The translations under genes and the position numbers were made by a program. From contig NZ_CP080442.1 of assembly GCF_019597925.1 (NCBI RefSeq), positions 2,832,001 to 2,896,000 on the forward strand: 64,000 bases of DNA, given 5' to 3'. The DNA is from [Clostridium] scindens. GTDB taxonomy: Bacteria > Bacillota > Clostridia > Lachnospirales > Lachnospiraceae. The notes below the pieces were generated by a model. That model did not search any database, was not told where the DNA came from, and saw nothing but the letters and a program-made list of their open reading frames with translations. The stretch's first letter is position 1; each line of letters starts with the position of its first letter. Positions 24,891 to 33,768 of the stretch are shown here, one piece after another.

Positions 24891-27311
24891 CTATTTGCGA
24901 AGCTCGATTCCCATGCCTTCCAGTTCTTTCAGGATTCTTTCCATTGCCTCAGCTACTTCCGCATCCTCCAGTGTCTTATCCTTAGCACGGAATACGATGG
25001 AGTATGCCACGGACTTATAGCCCTCCTTAATCTGCGCGCCTTCATAAAGGTCAAACAGCGCATAGCTCTCCAGGTAGGCTCCGCCCTTTTTCTCAATCAC
25101 TTCTTCTACCTGGCCAACCAGGATCTCTTTCGGCATTACCATGCTGATGTCGCGGTTCACGGCCGGGAACTTGGCAATTCCGGTATATTTCCTGTCAAAT
25201 GTGGCTCTCTTTACAACCTCAGGCATGTCGATCACTGCAATATATGCCTTGGTCCCGATTCCGTAAGTATCGGCTACATCTGGATGCACTTCTCCGAGAT
25301 ATCCCACAACGGTTCCGTCGTAAATGATATTAGCCTGACGCCCCGGATGCAGATATGGCTTGCCTGCCTGGGGATCATAGGTCTCTTTTCCATGCATTCC
25401 CACTTTATCAAAGAATTCCTCGATCACGCCCTTCATGCTGAAGAAGTCTCCATCTCCGTACATACCCAGCGTAAACTGCATTCTTTCTTCCGGAAGTTCT
25501 GTAAGCGGCAGCGCCTTTGGAAGGTATACATTTCCCAGTTCGTACAGTCTTACTCCTTTGTTTCTTCTATTATAATTGGTGGCCAGAGAAGTCAGCATTC
25601 CGTTCAGGGATGTGGTACGCATGATGCTGTAATCCTCTCCAAGAGGATTGATGATCTCTACGGTCTGTCGAAGCGGCGAATCCTCCGGTATCATCAGTTT
25701 ATCGAACACTTTCGGACTCTCGAAAGAATAGGTCATGCCCTGGCTGAATCCGCAGAATTCCGCGATATCGCGGGCTACCTCTTCTACTCTGAGCTTAAAG
25801 GACAGTTTTCCTGTCGTAGCCTCCCCCCTTGGAAGGGTGGTAGGAATGTTGTCATATCCATAGAACCTGGCAACCTCTTCCGCCAGATCGGCGATACGAT
25901 ACAGGTCATGACGGAAGGTAGGCGCAATGACCTCGCTGCTCTCTTCATCATAAGAAAGGCCAATCTTTTCAAAATAGCCGATCATCTCTTCTTTAGAAAT
26001 ATCCGTTCCCAGAAGATTGTTAATCTCATTTGCATCAAATGGAACTCTTACTGGCTCTTTTTTCTTGCCGTAAACGTCCACCATTCCTCCGACCACTTCG
26101 CCGGCTCCCAGTTCTTCTACCAATTGGCAGGCACGGTCGATCGCCGCCTGGGCATTATTCGGATCCAGCCCCTTCTCGAACTTTCCGGAAGCATCTGTAC
26201 GAAGTCCTACCTTTTTGCTGGACTTGCGGATATTGGTTCCGTCAAAGCAGGCAGCCTCGAAAAGCATTGTCTTAACATCGTCTGTGATCATGGAGTTCTC
26301 TCCGCCCATGATTCCTGCAATACCAATGGACTTCTTGCCATCGCAGATCATCAGCACGGTGTCATCCATCTCCCTTTCCTGTCCGTCCAGGGTCGTAAAT
26401 TTCTCGCCTTTGGCTGCCGTGCGGACAATAATCTCGCGGTCAGCGATCGTATCCAGATCATAGGCATGCATCGGCTGTCCGTATTCTTCCATCACATAGT
26501 TGGTAATATCCACCAGATTGTTGATCGGACGGATACCTACGGAAGCAAGGCGTCTCTGCATCCATTTCGGGGATGGCCCGATCTTGATATTCTTAACGAC
26601 TCTTGCACAGTATCTCGGGCACAGCTCGCTGTCCTTTACCGACACCTTGATATAGTCGTTCACATCCTCATTATTACCGGTTGCTGTAACTACCGGAGGG
26701 TGGAATTCCTTTCCGAACGTAGCGGCCGCTTCCCTTGCAATTCCGATGACGCTAAAGCAATCCACTCTGTTGGAGGTGACTTCATATTCAAATACTACGT
26801 CATTCAGCCCCAATGCTTCAATCGCGCTGCTTCCGACTTCTACATCGTCCTTGAAGATATAGATTCCCTCTTCCGGCGCTTCCGGGTACATATCCCGGTC
26901 AGAGCCCAGTTCTTCAATCGAGCACATCATGCCGCAGCTTTCTATGCCTCTTAACTTTCCTTTTTTGATCTTAATTCCGCCCGCCACGCGGCTTCCAGGC
27001 TCATGTCCGCCTGCCACGCGTCCTCCGTCCAGTACCACCGGCACTTTGTCGCCTTCATGCACGTTGTTGGCGCCTGTCACGATCTGTACGGACTCGCTTC
27101 CTATATTCACCTGGCAGATAATCAGCTTATCTGCATCCGGATGCTTTTCAATCTTGTCAATCTGGCCTACCACGATCTTAGAAAGATCCGCGTCCAGTTC
27201 TTCATATCCTTCTACCTTTGTTCCGGATAAGGTCATTGCATCCGTATATTCCTGAGCCGTCACATCCAGGTCCGGAACATACGCTTTTATCCATGATAAT
27301 GATGTATTCAT
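24891..27311 (-). CDS. pheT: Phenylalanyl-tRNA synthetase beta subunit
   Basis: Beta chain of the alpha2-beta2 enzyme that charges tRNA-Phe. The 806 residues are standard. Domains in order: an EMAP/tRNA-binding domain (about 40-150, VVGQIDKIEKHPDADKL), the B3/B4 editing domain (about 210-400), the B5 domain, the catalytic-like core, and the ferredoxin-fold anticodon-binding domain (about 710-806, KFPAVNRDISMVMP). It starts 17 bases after pheS and shares its T-box control. Confidence 0.98.
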   Translation of the reverse strand: MNTSLSWIKAYVPDLDVTAQEYTDAMTLSGTKVEGYEELDADLSKIVVGQIDKIEKHPDADKLIICQVNIGSESVQIVTGANNVHEGDKVPVVLDGGRVAGGHEPGSRVAGGIKIKKGKLRGIESCGMMCSIEELGSDRDMYPEAPEEGIYIFKDDVEVGSSAIEALGLNDVVFEYEVTSNRVDCFSVIGIAREAAATFGKEFHPPVVTATGNNEDVNDYIKVSVKDSELCPRYCARVVKNIKIGPSPKWMQRRLASVGIRPINNLVDITNYVMEEYGQPMHAYDLDTIADREIIVRTAAKGEKFTTLDGQEREMDDTVLMICDGKKSIGIAGIMGGENSMITDDVKTMLFEAACFDGTNIRKSSKKVGLRTDASGKFEKGLDPNNAQAAIDRACQLVEELGAGEVVGGMVDVYGKKKEPVRVPFDANEINNLLGTDISKEEMIGYFEKIGLSYDEESSEVIAPTFRHDLYRIADLAEEVARFYGYDNIPTTLPRGEATTGKLSFKLRVEEVARDIAEFCGFSQGMTYSFESPKVFDKLMIPEDSPLRQTVEIINPLGEDYSIMRTTSLNGMLTSLATNYNRRNKGVRLYELGNVYLPKALPLTELPEERMQFTLGMYGDGDFFSMKGVIEEFFDKVGMHGKETYDPQAGKPYLHPGRQANIIYDGTVVGYLGEVHPDVADTYGIGTKAYIAVIDMPEVVKRATFDRKYTGIAKFPAVNRDISMVMPKEILVGQVEEVIEKKGGAYLESYALFDLYEGAQIKEGYKSVAYSIVFRAKDKTLEDAEVAEAMERILKELEGMGIELRK

Positions 27312-27328
27312 CTTACTTCTCCCTCCAA

Positions 27329-28348
27329 TTAGAATTGCTTCAAGAATCTGATATCGTTTTCGTACAGTAATCGCATATCGTCAATCTCATATTTGAGAAG
27401 GGCAATACGCTCTAATCCTACGCCGAAAGCGAAGCCGGAATACTCTTCCGGATCAATGCCGCACATTTCCAATACATGCGGATGCACCATGCCGCATCCG
27501 AGAATCTCGATCCATCCAGAGCCTTTACAGAAGCGGCAGCCTTTTCCGCCGCATTTAAAACAGGTTACGTCCACTTCCGCGCTTGGCTCAGTGAATGGGA
27601 AATGATGCGGACGAAACTTGGTCTTGGTCTCAGGGCCGAATAATTCTTTTGCAAATACTTCCAACGTTCCCTTTAAGTCCGCAAAGGAAATATTCTTGTC
27701 AATGACCAGTCCTTCGATCTGGTGGAAGGACGGGGAGTGGGTCGCGTCCACTTCGTCAGAACGGAACACGCGTCCCGGGGCAATCATACGGATTGGAAGC
27801 TTGCCCTGCTCCATGACACGTGCCTGTACCGGCGATGTCTGGGTACGCAGCACGATATCTTTATTAATATAGAAGGTATCCTGCTCGTCCTTTGCAGGAT
27901 GCCCGTCAGGAATATTCAGTTTTTCAAAGTTATACAGATCATACTCCACTTCCGGGCCTTCTACTACTTCATAGCCCATGCCAACGAAGATTCTCTCTAC
28001 TTCTTCCAGCGCGATCGTATTTGGATGGCGGTGCCCCACCATATTCTTCTTCGCCGGAAGCGTCACGTCGATGACTTCCTGCTTCATCTTTTCTTCACGG
28101 ATAGCCCGCTCCATCTTTTTCTTGCTCTCTTCCAAGACATTCTCGATAGACGCTCTTGTCTCATTCACAAGCTGGCCAACCTTAGGCCGCTCTTCCGGGG
28201 CAACATCCTTCATGCTTTTGAGGACTGCGGTAAGTTCTCCCTTCTTTCCAAGGAACTTCACGCGCACATCGTTCAGTTTTTCAGGCACATCTGCTGCTTC
28301 AATGGCCCTAAGAGCCTCATCCTTGATGCTTTGTAATTTCTCTTTCAT
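27329..28348 (-). CDS. pheS: Phenylalanyl-tRNA synthetase alpha subunit
   Basis: Catalytic alpha chain. The 339 residues comprise an N-terminal coiled coil (about 1-85) and a class II core with motif 2 RVFRSDEVDATHSPSFHQIE and motif 3 GFAFGVGLERIALLKY. Cysteines in CFKCGGKGCRFCKGSG form a zinc-like knuckle seen in many homologues. It is the first gene behind the T-box leader. Confidence 0.98.
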   Translation of the reverse strand: MKEKLQSIKDEALRAIEAADVPEKLNDVRVKFLGKKGELTAVLKSMKDVAPEERPKVGQLVNETRASIENVLEESKKKMERAIREEKMKQEVIDVTLPAKKNMVGHRHPNTIALEEVERIFVGMGYEVVEGPEVEYDLYNFEKLNIPDGHPAKDEQDTFYINKDIVLRTQTSPVQARVMEQGKLPIRMIAPGRVFRSDEVDATHSPSFHQIEGLVIDKNISFADLKGTLEVFAKELFGPETKTKFRPHHFPFTEPSAEVDVTCFKCGGKGCRFCKGSGWIEILGCGMVHPHVLEMCGIDPEEYSGFAFGVGLERIALLKYEIDDMRLLYENDIRFLKQF

Positions 28349-28426
28349 CTTTTTTCTCCCTTTCTTATATATTCTCTAGAACAACTCTCAACCTATGGCG
28401 GTGGGAGCCTTATCTCATTTCAAGAT

Positions 28427-28690
28427 AAAAAAACCTCATCCCAAAAGGGACGAGGCATAACCCGTGGTACCACCCTGCTTCCTGCGTGCTATCCTCACAC
28501 AGGCACTCTACGCATGCGTAACGTGCACCTACGGCATTTCCTACTGATATTTCAAAAATGCAGCTCGCGCGGGAAATTCGATTGCCATCCGAACCAAAGG
28601 AAACTTTCAGCCGGGGGTCTCCTCTCTCTAATGGGAAATGGGTCTCTACTTACGCGGTCATTGCTTTTTATCTATGAATACTTAATTATT
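28427..28690 (-). ncRNA. T-box leader controlling pheST
   Basis: The minus-strand leader contains the canonical T-box segment AGGGTGGTACCACGGG (28460-28475), whose UGGU pairs with the uncharged tRNA acceptor end, followed by a terminator stem CCTCGTCCC/GGGATGAGG (28434-28455) and a U-run (28427-28433). The upstream part has the AG-rich and GCTGAAAG elements of stem I. A TTC triplet at 28591-28593 is a candidate phenylalanine specifier; another TTC a few bases further 5' is possible. Uncharged tRNA-Phe would favour the antiterminator and expression of pheST. Confidence 0.93.
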
Positions 28691-28715
28691 GTATCATAAC
28701 AATTGGGGATGTCAA
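28688..28715 (-). promoter_or_regulatory. Promoter of the T-box/pheST transcript
   Basis: TTGACA (28710-28715) and TACAAT (28688-28693) with a 16-bp spacer on the minus strand, just upstream of the T-box. Confidence 0.75.
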
Positions 28716-28723
28716 GAAATAAA

Positions 28724-29569
28724 TTACAACTTTTCCCTGCCTTTCCCGGTAAACATCTTATCATACATCATCATATTCAGTTCCCCGCCAAGCAATATGC
28801 AGTACATGCAGAAATACATCCACAGCATGATGAGCACGATAGTGGTAAGACTTCCATACATATCGGAAAACCCTTTGAATATATCTACATATACAGAAAA
28901 TATCCAGGATACGATCATCCATCCAATAGCCGCAAATACCGCCCCTGGCAGCTGCTTGCGCAGCTTGTCCTTCCTGTTTGGCAGGAATTTATAAATCAGA
29001 AGGCAGAAGATCATCAATACAATGGGGGTGATGATGGTACGCATCGCGATCAATCTATCCGCCAGATTCTTAAGAATAGGTACATGTGCCGCAATGAATA
29101 TATTCAGCGTATTACCAAATACGGATAGTACCAGCAGAAATATGATTACAAGTATGAACATCACCGTATAGATGGTTGCCCTGATTCTCAAAAATATATA
29201 ATTACGTGTCTCATTACATTTATACACGCAGTTCAGCCCGGAGGTCATCGCAAGAACGCCTTTTCCAGCGGACCACAATGCTACTACTACTGTAATCGGA
29301 ATGATTCCGGAAGATTGGTTGTACACCTGGTTCACAATCGAAGTAATCATAGAATCCACGGAGGTAGGAAACACCTGGATCACGGCGGTCATGACATCCG
29401 CCTTGGTTACCGGGGTATACTGCACCATGGTAATCAGAAGCAGAATGATCGGAATCATGCACAGCATAAAGAAGTATGCGGACTGTGCCGCATACGCCCC
29501 TACGTGATCTTCCGTAACATCAGCAGTCATATTTAGGATCTTCTGATATATCTCTTTTAATCTTTTCAT
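28724..29569 (-). CDS. YihY/BrkB-family inner membrane protein
   Basis: A 281-residue polytopic protein with about six membrane helices. The family pattern is seen in YAAQSAYFFMLCMIPIILLL, ALWSAGKGVLAMTSGLNCVY and the C-terminal IMLWMYFCMYCILLGGELN. I start at the ATG at 29567-29569, preceded by GGGAG; the ATG at 29612-29614 lacks a ribosome site. Once annotated as RNase BN, the family has no settled function. It lies between SpoIID and the pheST promoter. Confidence 0.88.
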   Translation of the reverse strand: MKRLKEIYQKILNMTADVTEDHVGAYAAQSAYFFMLCMIPIILLLITMVQYTPVTKADVMTAVIQVFPTSVDSMITSIVNQVYNQSSGIIPITVVVALWSAGKGVLAMTSGLNCVYKCNETRNYIFLRIRATIYTVMFILVIIFLLVLSVFGNTLNIFIAAHVPILKNLADRLIAMRTIITPIVLMIFCLLIYKFLPNRKDKLRKQLPGAVFAAIGWMIVSWIFSVYVDIFKGFSDMYGSLTTIVLIMLWMYFCMYCILLGGELNMMMYDKMFTGKGREKL

Positions 29570-29657
29570 TGTACTCTCCCATATACTTGCCCTATATTCT
29601 ACCTGATTTTTCATGGTTTGTCTATTGAAAGTAAATCAAGGCCTGTATTCCGGCTGC

Positions 29658-31070
29658 TTATTCTACGGTAATGCCCGGGAAGAAAAGGGTAAGTATATCT
29701 ATGTAGGTCTTGCCTTTTTTGGCCATCTCATTGGCGCCATTCTGGCTCATGCCTATACCATGCCCATATCCGCCGCCTTTTATAACAAATGTATCCCCCT
29801 CTTTCCCTATAGTAAAGAATGCGCTGGGCAGAAGCGCGGAACTCGCCACGGTGTTTCCATCCTGCTTCTGAATCTCATAGCCGCTGCCTCCTAATGCCCT
29901 GCGGATCTTATTCTCTGTGTCCACCGTTACGCTCCCCTTATCTCCGGTGGCGCAGATCTGAAGCGCAACGCCTCCCGGCCCTGTCCTGGTCACCTCTACG
30001 TTTTGCAGCATGCCTACATCGGTTGCGGTATTAAGGCCTACCAGGTTGGAGAGAGTCTGTACTGGTATTCTGGCCTCCCACCGGTACCATGGCAGTTCTC
30101 TTTCATAGTCACCCTCTTCGTCCTTTACCTCAACGGTCTGAAGATACTGGTTCTGCTCATTCGCTTCCGTTCCCCAGGCCTCCAAGCTTGTCGTTTTTCC
30201 ACAGGAAGTGGAATAATAGTAGGTGGTCACGATCTGACCGTTGAATCTTGCCACCTGCCCCTGCGTCTCACTCACAGCCTGGCTTGACGCCTCCTGAGCC
30301 TGGGAATTGCCATATACCTGGTAATCCGTGCTGTCGTTTACGTGCGCTTCGTATTCCGGGTATCCATACTCTGCCATCTGCTGATAGGCATAACTTCTTG
30401 CGCAGACTGCCTGCGCTTTCAGCGCTTCCAATTCATAGGATGCCGGCATCTCGCTGGGCACGACCTTGCACAGGTACGTTTCAACCGGAAGTTCATTGAT
30501 GATGACAATACCTTCCGCCGTAGTCCGAAGTTCCAGCGTCCCGGCATAGGAAGGCACGCCATATCCTCTCTCAATGCTGTCCAGCGTAACTTCCCCTCCA
30601 TCTTTTGCCTGTATGCGAAGATTGCCTTTGGCAAACCGCTCGTCATCCGGCGCAAATGCCGCCTTCTGGCCTGGCTCGATCTCCTGCTGCTCCTCACCGA
30701 AAGACAGAACCAGGCCTGCTGGAGACGACACTTCCACGCCCGGATGCACTATTCCTGCATGTCCGGTAGTCATAATAAGCACGCGAATGTTGGGATTCTC
30801 CGTCAATTGCGGTTCTTGTCCCTCTTCCGCATGCTGCCTGGATGTATCCGGCTGCTTTTTCACCTTTTCTTCTTCCCGCGAGGACAAGGAAGAGAGCAGG
30901 CCGCTGATAATCAGCAGGCTGGCCGCTATAGCCAGTCCATAGTATAAGCTTCTTCCCCTTGTCCATCTGCTTACGCTGCATAGCAGCCTGTTCCATCTAT
31001 ACTTATTCCTGCTGCTCTTATTCCAATTATACCGGTTCCGTCTATTTCGGCTCCACTTGTCTTGATTCAA
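29658..31070 (-). CDS. SpoIID/LytB-domain protein (sporulation-type lytic enzyme)
   Basis: A 470-residue membrane-anchored SpoIID homologue. SpoIID is a lytic transglycosylase used during engulfment. The N-terminus is an unusual Asn/Arg/Trp-rich stretch, then a membrane helix (about 44-64), a variable region, and the SpoIID domain from about residue 195 with PVETYLCKVVPSEMPASYEL and LKAQAVCARSYAYQQM. The C-terminal GGYGHGIGMSQNGANEMA is typical. The start is a TTG (31068-31070) with no strong ribosome site; it overlaps the stop of a possible small ORF, so coupling may explain it. Supports a spore-forming host. Confidence 0.88.
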   Translation of the reverse strand: MNQDKWSRNRRNRYNWNKSSRNKYRWNRLLCSVSRWTRGRSLYYGLAIAASLLIISGLLSSLSSREEEKVKKQPDTSRQHAEEGQEPQLTENPNIRVLIMTTGHAGIVHPGVEVSSPAGLVLSFGEEQQEIEPGQKAAFAPDDERFAKGNLRIQAKDGGEVTLDSIERGYGVPSYAGTLELRTTAEGIVIINELPVETYLCKVVPSEMPASYELEALKAQAVCARSYAYQQMAEYGYPEYEAHVNDSTDYQVYGNSQAQEASSQAVSETQGQVARFNGQIVTTYYYSTSCGKTTSLEAWGTEANEQNQYLQTVEVKDEEGDYERELPWYRWEARIPVQTLSNLVGLNTATDVGMLQNVEVTRTGPGGVALQICATGDKGSVTVDTENKIRRALGGSGYEIQKQDGNTVASSALLPSAFFTIGKEGDTFVIKGGGYGHGIGMSQNGANEMAKKGKTYIDILTLFFPGITVE

Positions 31071-31162
31071 TCTATCCGTGCCCTCTTGTCCATGTCTTTT
31101 TCTAAATGTATGCTTAGCTGCTGTGGTTTATGCACCGTCTCTGCCTCCCGAATGTCCGCCAT
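31067..31162 (-). CDS. Possible small ORF overlapping the SpoIID start
   Basis: A 31-codon reading begins ATG at 31160-31162 (MADIREAETVHKPQQ) and ends TGA at 31067-31069, overlapping the TTG start of the SpoIID-like gene. A GGAAGG sequence lies about 14 bases upstream. Charged, with no membrane segment or known motif. It may be a leader that couples translation to SpoIID, or chance. Confidence 0.25.
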   Translation of the reverse strand: MADIREAETVHKPQQLSIHLEKDMDKRARID

Positions 31163-31228
31163 ATTCTCTTGATAACCTTCCTGGCATCGAAAGAAAATGC
31201 CAGCGGCAATTTTTCCGATGCTAAGCAA

Positions 31229-31452
31229 CAAAAAGACAGCCGCAAAACGACTGTCCTTTATCTTTTGTATTTCCCCAAAATGCCGGTTTCTGTATTTTGA
31301 CTCCTAGCCACAGCTAGGTGGGTGTCCGCATCTGTTTTTCTGTCTTCCCCTGCGATATCGGAGGCCTGACATATTACAGAGATATAAGAGTCCCGTTTAA
31401 AGTTTTGTAGGTTCAAAATTACAGAAGTTGTCGTGCATTCCAGGTTTCTACT
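31229..31452 (-). ncRNA. Candidate 6S-like RNA
   Basis: A free-standing transcript unit of about 220 bases on the minus strand between pckA and spoIID. It has its own promoter and intrinsic terminator. It can fold with a 5' hairpin (TTCCAG/CTGGAA), a long closing stem (CTGTAATTTTGA with TCAAAATACAG) and a small strong hairpin CCTAGC-TGTG-GCTAGG on the 3' side, the general plan of 6S RNA with its open central bubble. I infer 6S from architecture and size, not from a database match; another structured RNA remains possible. Confidence 0.5.
31235..31256 (-). terminator. Terminator of the candidate 6S-like RNA
   Basis: Minus strand: GGACAGTCGTTTTGCGGCTGTC hairpin (GACAGYC/GGCTGTC stem), followed by TTTTTG at 31229-31234. 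Confidence 0.75.
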
Positions 31453-31458
31453 GGAATT

Positions 31459-31487
31459 ATTATAACCCATTTACATGGATTTTACAA
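31459..31487 (-). promoter_or_regulatory. Promoter of the candidate 6S-like RNA
   Basis: TTGTAA (31482-31487), a 17-bp spacer and consensus TATAAT (31459-31464) on the minus strand, placing the start near 31452. Confidence 0.7.
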
Positions 31488-31519
31488 GTCTTTCTGATAA
31501 GCAGATTGTTCCAGTTCAA

Positions 31520-33217
31520 TTAGTTTAATTCATCAACAACCTTCTGGATAGCTGCAAGCGCATCGTCAGGAAGTTTATCATAGCCTTCTTTTGCCGTCTC
31601 AAATGCCTTGATCTCGTTTACACGGTCATTCATGCGGGCCTTCAGCTGCGTAACATATTCAGGATCGTTCATGTCCGGAATGAATCCTTCCCAATCCAAT
31701 ATCTCGATATCTGAGAATGGACCCCACTTATGGAAATCTGCTTTTTTCTCTACGATTGCTTCGAGAATTCCAAGCGTATCCTTTGGCTGTACCTTTTTGC
31801 CCATGAAATCTCCTGTATTAACGATATAGCAGTCTACATTCTTCTCCTCTACGAGTTTTTTGAACTTTTCATAATCGTTTGCCAGAGGATAGGTTCTGAA
31901 TGGGTTCGCATATGGCACAACGACCAGCTTGTTAGGATCTACGCCAGGAGCAAGTCTCTCTGCGGAGGATCTCTTCGTTGCAAGAGTAGCTCCCATTACG
32001 GATGCCAGAGAAGCGCCTTTGAGTTTTACTACCGGCGGGATCGTTGGATCTTTCATAATCCAGAAGATAGCGTTAACCGGAGCATCAATCTTATCAACGC
32101 GGTTTGGAGACCACAATTTGGACTTGATCGCACGTCCGTTGCCATTTCTAATATCTTCCGTTACCAGCTGGATCTTTCCATCCTCATCCAATGTAGCAGA
32201 GCAGTTCTGAGCGGTCAGAAGATATTTATTGTCCTCGCATCCTGTCGGATAGTCCGCTGTCTTATCAAAATAGGTAGGCTCGATCGCGATGGATGCGCAT
32301 GTATCCGTATTGATAATGAACGCATCGTCGTGAAGCACCTTGATCTCATATTTACCACCATGCTTCGCATGTGTAAGCGTTGATTTTCCGGATCCTGACA
32401 ATCCATATACAGATGCAACATAACTGCTTCCGTCCGGAAGTAAGTATTCTTTCTGTCCGCCATGGCAGGACGCATATCCATTACGGTTTGCAATTGCCCA
32501 AACCATGGTAAGGGTTCCTTTCTTATGCTCTCCGAAGTATCTCATGCCAAGGATGCATGCGCAGTTAGTCTCTGTGTTAAAATAGCACAGAGTCTTCTTT
32601 GCAGGATCGCTTAAGCAATCGAAGCTGACGCCAGGCGCTTCCTTTGGTATCCACTGAGGATCAGAGAAGATATAGATGTCTGGCTCTTTGCCATCGCCAA
32701 CCGCCTTTGACTCCTTATACATCTTTACATATTCATCAGACATATACTGGAAGTTCAGCATCCAGTTATACATGATGTTCTCTTCGCCTTCTGGAATCAG
32801 GAGGTGCGCTTTTACCATGAATTCCGGATCCAGTCCTGCATATACGGTTGCATGATACATCTTCTTAAAGCGGGATGTATAGATTGCATCCATAGCAACT
32901 TTATCCAGCGCGTCACAGTCTACTCCCGGCTCGCCAGCGATACGGCGGGCGGTAGCGTAACGGCCTGTAATTGCTCCATCATTGAATAAAAGAACCTTTG
33001 CATCAGCATCAAGGCCAAATTCTTCTCCTCTATATACAGGCATGTCTGTAACTACGGTTCCTGGTGAATTCTTTGCCAGATTATATGCCTCTTTTAATGT
33101 GTTAACCGGTACAACATTATTTCCATAAAATGCTGCTTCGATAATAGATCTTGTCTTTGAGAATCCCGGCTTGCCTTTTCCTATTTCTTCAATTGGATAA
33201 TACGCTTTTGTTGCCAT
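31520..33217 (-). CDS. pckA: Phosphoenolpyruvate carboxykinase (ATP)
   Basis: Interconverts oxaloacetate and PEP with ATP/ADP, for gluconeogenesis or, in fermenting anaerobes, CO2 fixation with ATP gain. The 565 residues include the kinase-specific P-loop GLSGSGKSTLTHAKHGG and metal-binding LHDDAFIINTDT. The ILGMRYFGEHKKGTL segment contains the active-site region. It is longer than the Escherichia coli enzyme (540) owing to a divergent N-terminus and inserts. Single-gene unit with its own strong promoter and AAGGAGG ribosome site. Confidence 0.96.
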   Translation of the reverse strand: MATKAYYPIEEIGKGKPGFSKTRSIIEAAFYGNNVVPVNTLKEAYNLAKNSPGTVVTDMPVYRGEEFGLDADAKVLLFNDGAITGRYATARRIAGEPGVDCDALDKVAMDAIYTSRFKKMYHATVYAGLDPEFMVKAHLLIPEGEENIMYNWMLNFQYMSDEYVKMYKESKAVGDGKEPDIYIFSDPQWIPKEAPGVSFDCLSDPAKKTLCYFNTETNCACILGMRYFGEHKKGTLTMVWAIANRNGYASCHGGQKEYLLPDGSSYVASVYGLSGSGKSTLTHAKHGGKYEIKVLHDDAFIINTDTCASIAIEPTYFDKTADYPTGCEDNKYLLTAQNCSATLDEDGKIQLVTEDIRNGNGRAIKSKLWSPNRVDKIDAPVNAIFWIMKDPTIPPVVKLKGASLASVMGATLATKRSSAERLAPGVDPNKLVVVPYANPFRTYPLANDYEKFKKLVEEKNVDCYIVNTGDFMGKKVQPKDTLGILEAIVEKKADFHKWGPFSDIEILDWEGFIPDMNDPEYVTQLKARMNDRVNEIKAFETAKEGYDKLPDDALAAIQKVVDELN

Positions 33218-33253
33218 ATCTTCTTTTCCTCCTTAAAATTCGAAATTTGATTC

Positions 33254-33282
33254 ATTATCTCATTTTTTCGCGCAAAAGTCAA
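33254..33282 (-). promoter_or_regulatory. Promoter of pckA
   Basis: TTGACT (33277-33282), a 17-bp spacer and GATAAT (33254-33259) on the minus strand, about 40 bases before the start codon. Confidence 0.75.
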
Positions 33283-33370
33283 TACTTTAACAATGTTTTA
33301 ACGAAAGTTTATATTTTTTAGAATTCATTTACTAAATATTTGCGCTGTATAATTGTATAAAAAATTGCAA

Positions 33371-33404
33371 AAATGCAAGATTGTGTAAACAATCCTGCAT
33401 TTTT
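33371..33404 (-). terminator. Terminator of the leu-thr operon
   Basis: Stem formed by ATGCARGATTGT and ACAATCTTGCAT around a 4-base loop, flanked by T/A runs on both sides. It lies immediately after the gene ending at 33407 and could act in both directions. Confidence 0.8.
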
Positions 33405-33406
33405 CA

Positions 33407-33751
33407 TCAAATGCCAAAATATTTTTTATTACACTTTCGTATTGCGGCGGCAAATCCGAAGAGGGCCAGGATTACGACTGTGATCATTACTATAAAGACC
33501 TTTGGAATCCTTTCTACATATATGTTATACAAATCTACCGCTCCATAAACCGTAACTATGATTCCCAAAAGGAGCAGCGGCAGCGAGGCTTCCCTGCTAT
33601 ATCCTTCAAGATCCTTGCATTTTCCTGCATCCACGCCTTTCGGCAGAAGGATCGTCCGGTTGATAATCTTTTTATATTTCAGCATGAAAAATCCATACAG
33701 ACAATAAATTCCACAGGCAAGCCCAATGAATCCAAATATTCCTTCAAACAT
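33407..33751 (-). CDS. Small three-helix membrane protein of unknown function
   Basis: A 114-residue protein with membrane helices at about 3-23, 57-76 and 84-104 and a basic C-terminus (RKCNKKYF). The loop after the first helix is cytoplasmic-like and basic. No family recognised with confidence. It follows thrC by 17 bases and ends just before the terminator, so it belongs to the leu-thr operon. Confidence 0.7.
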   Translation of the reverse strand: MFEGIFGFIGLACGIYCLYGFFMLKYKKIINRTILLPKGVDAGKCKDLEGYSREASLPLLLLGIIVTVYGAVDLYNIYVERIPKVFIVMITVVILALFGFAAAIRKCNKKYFGI

Positions 33752-33768
33752 CTAATGCACTCCTTTTA

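Noticed and set aside
25284..26954. 556-codon open frame on the plus strand
   Set aside because: It is antisense to pheT, which has full family similarity; no ribosome site or recognisable domain. A shadow of codon bias.
31258..31470. 70-codon frame on the minus strand
   Set aside because: It overlaps the -10 box and body of the structured-RNA candidate, lacks a ribosome site, and its composition is not protein-like.
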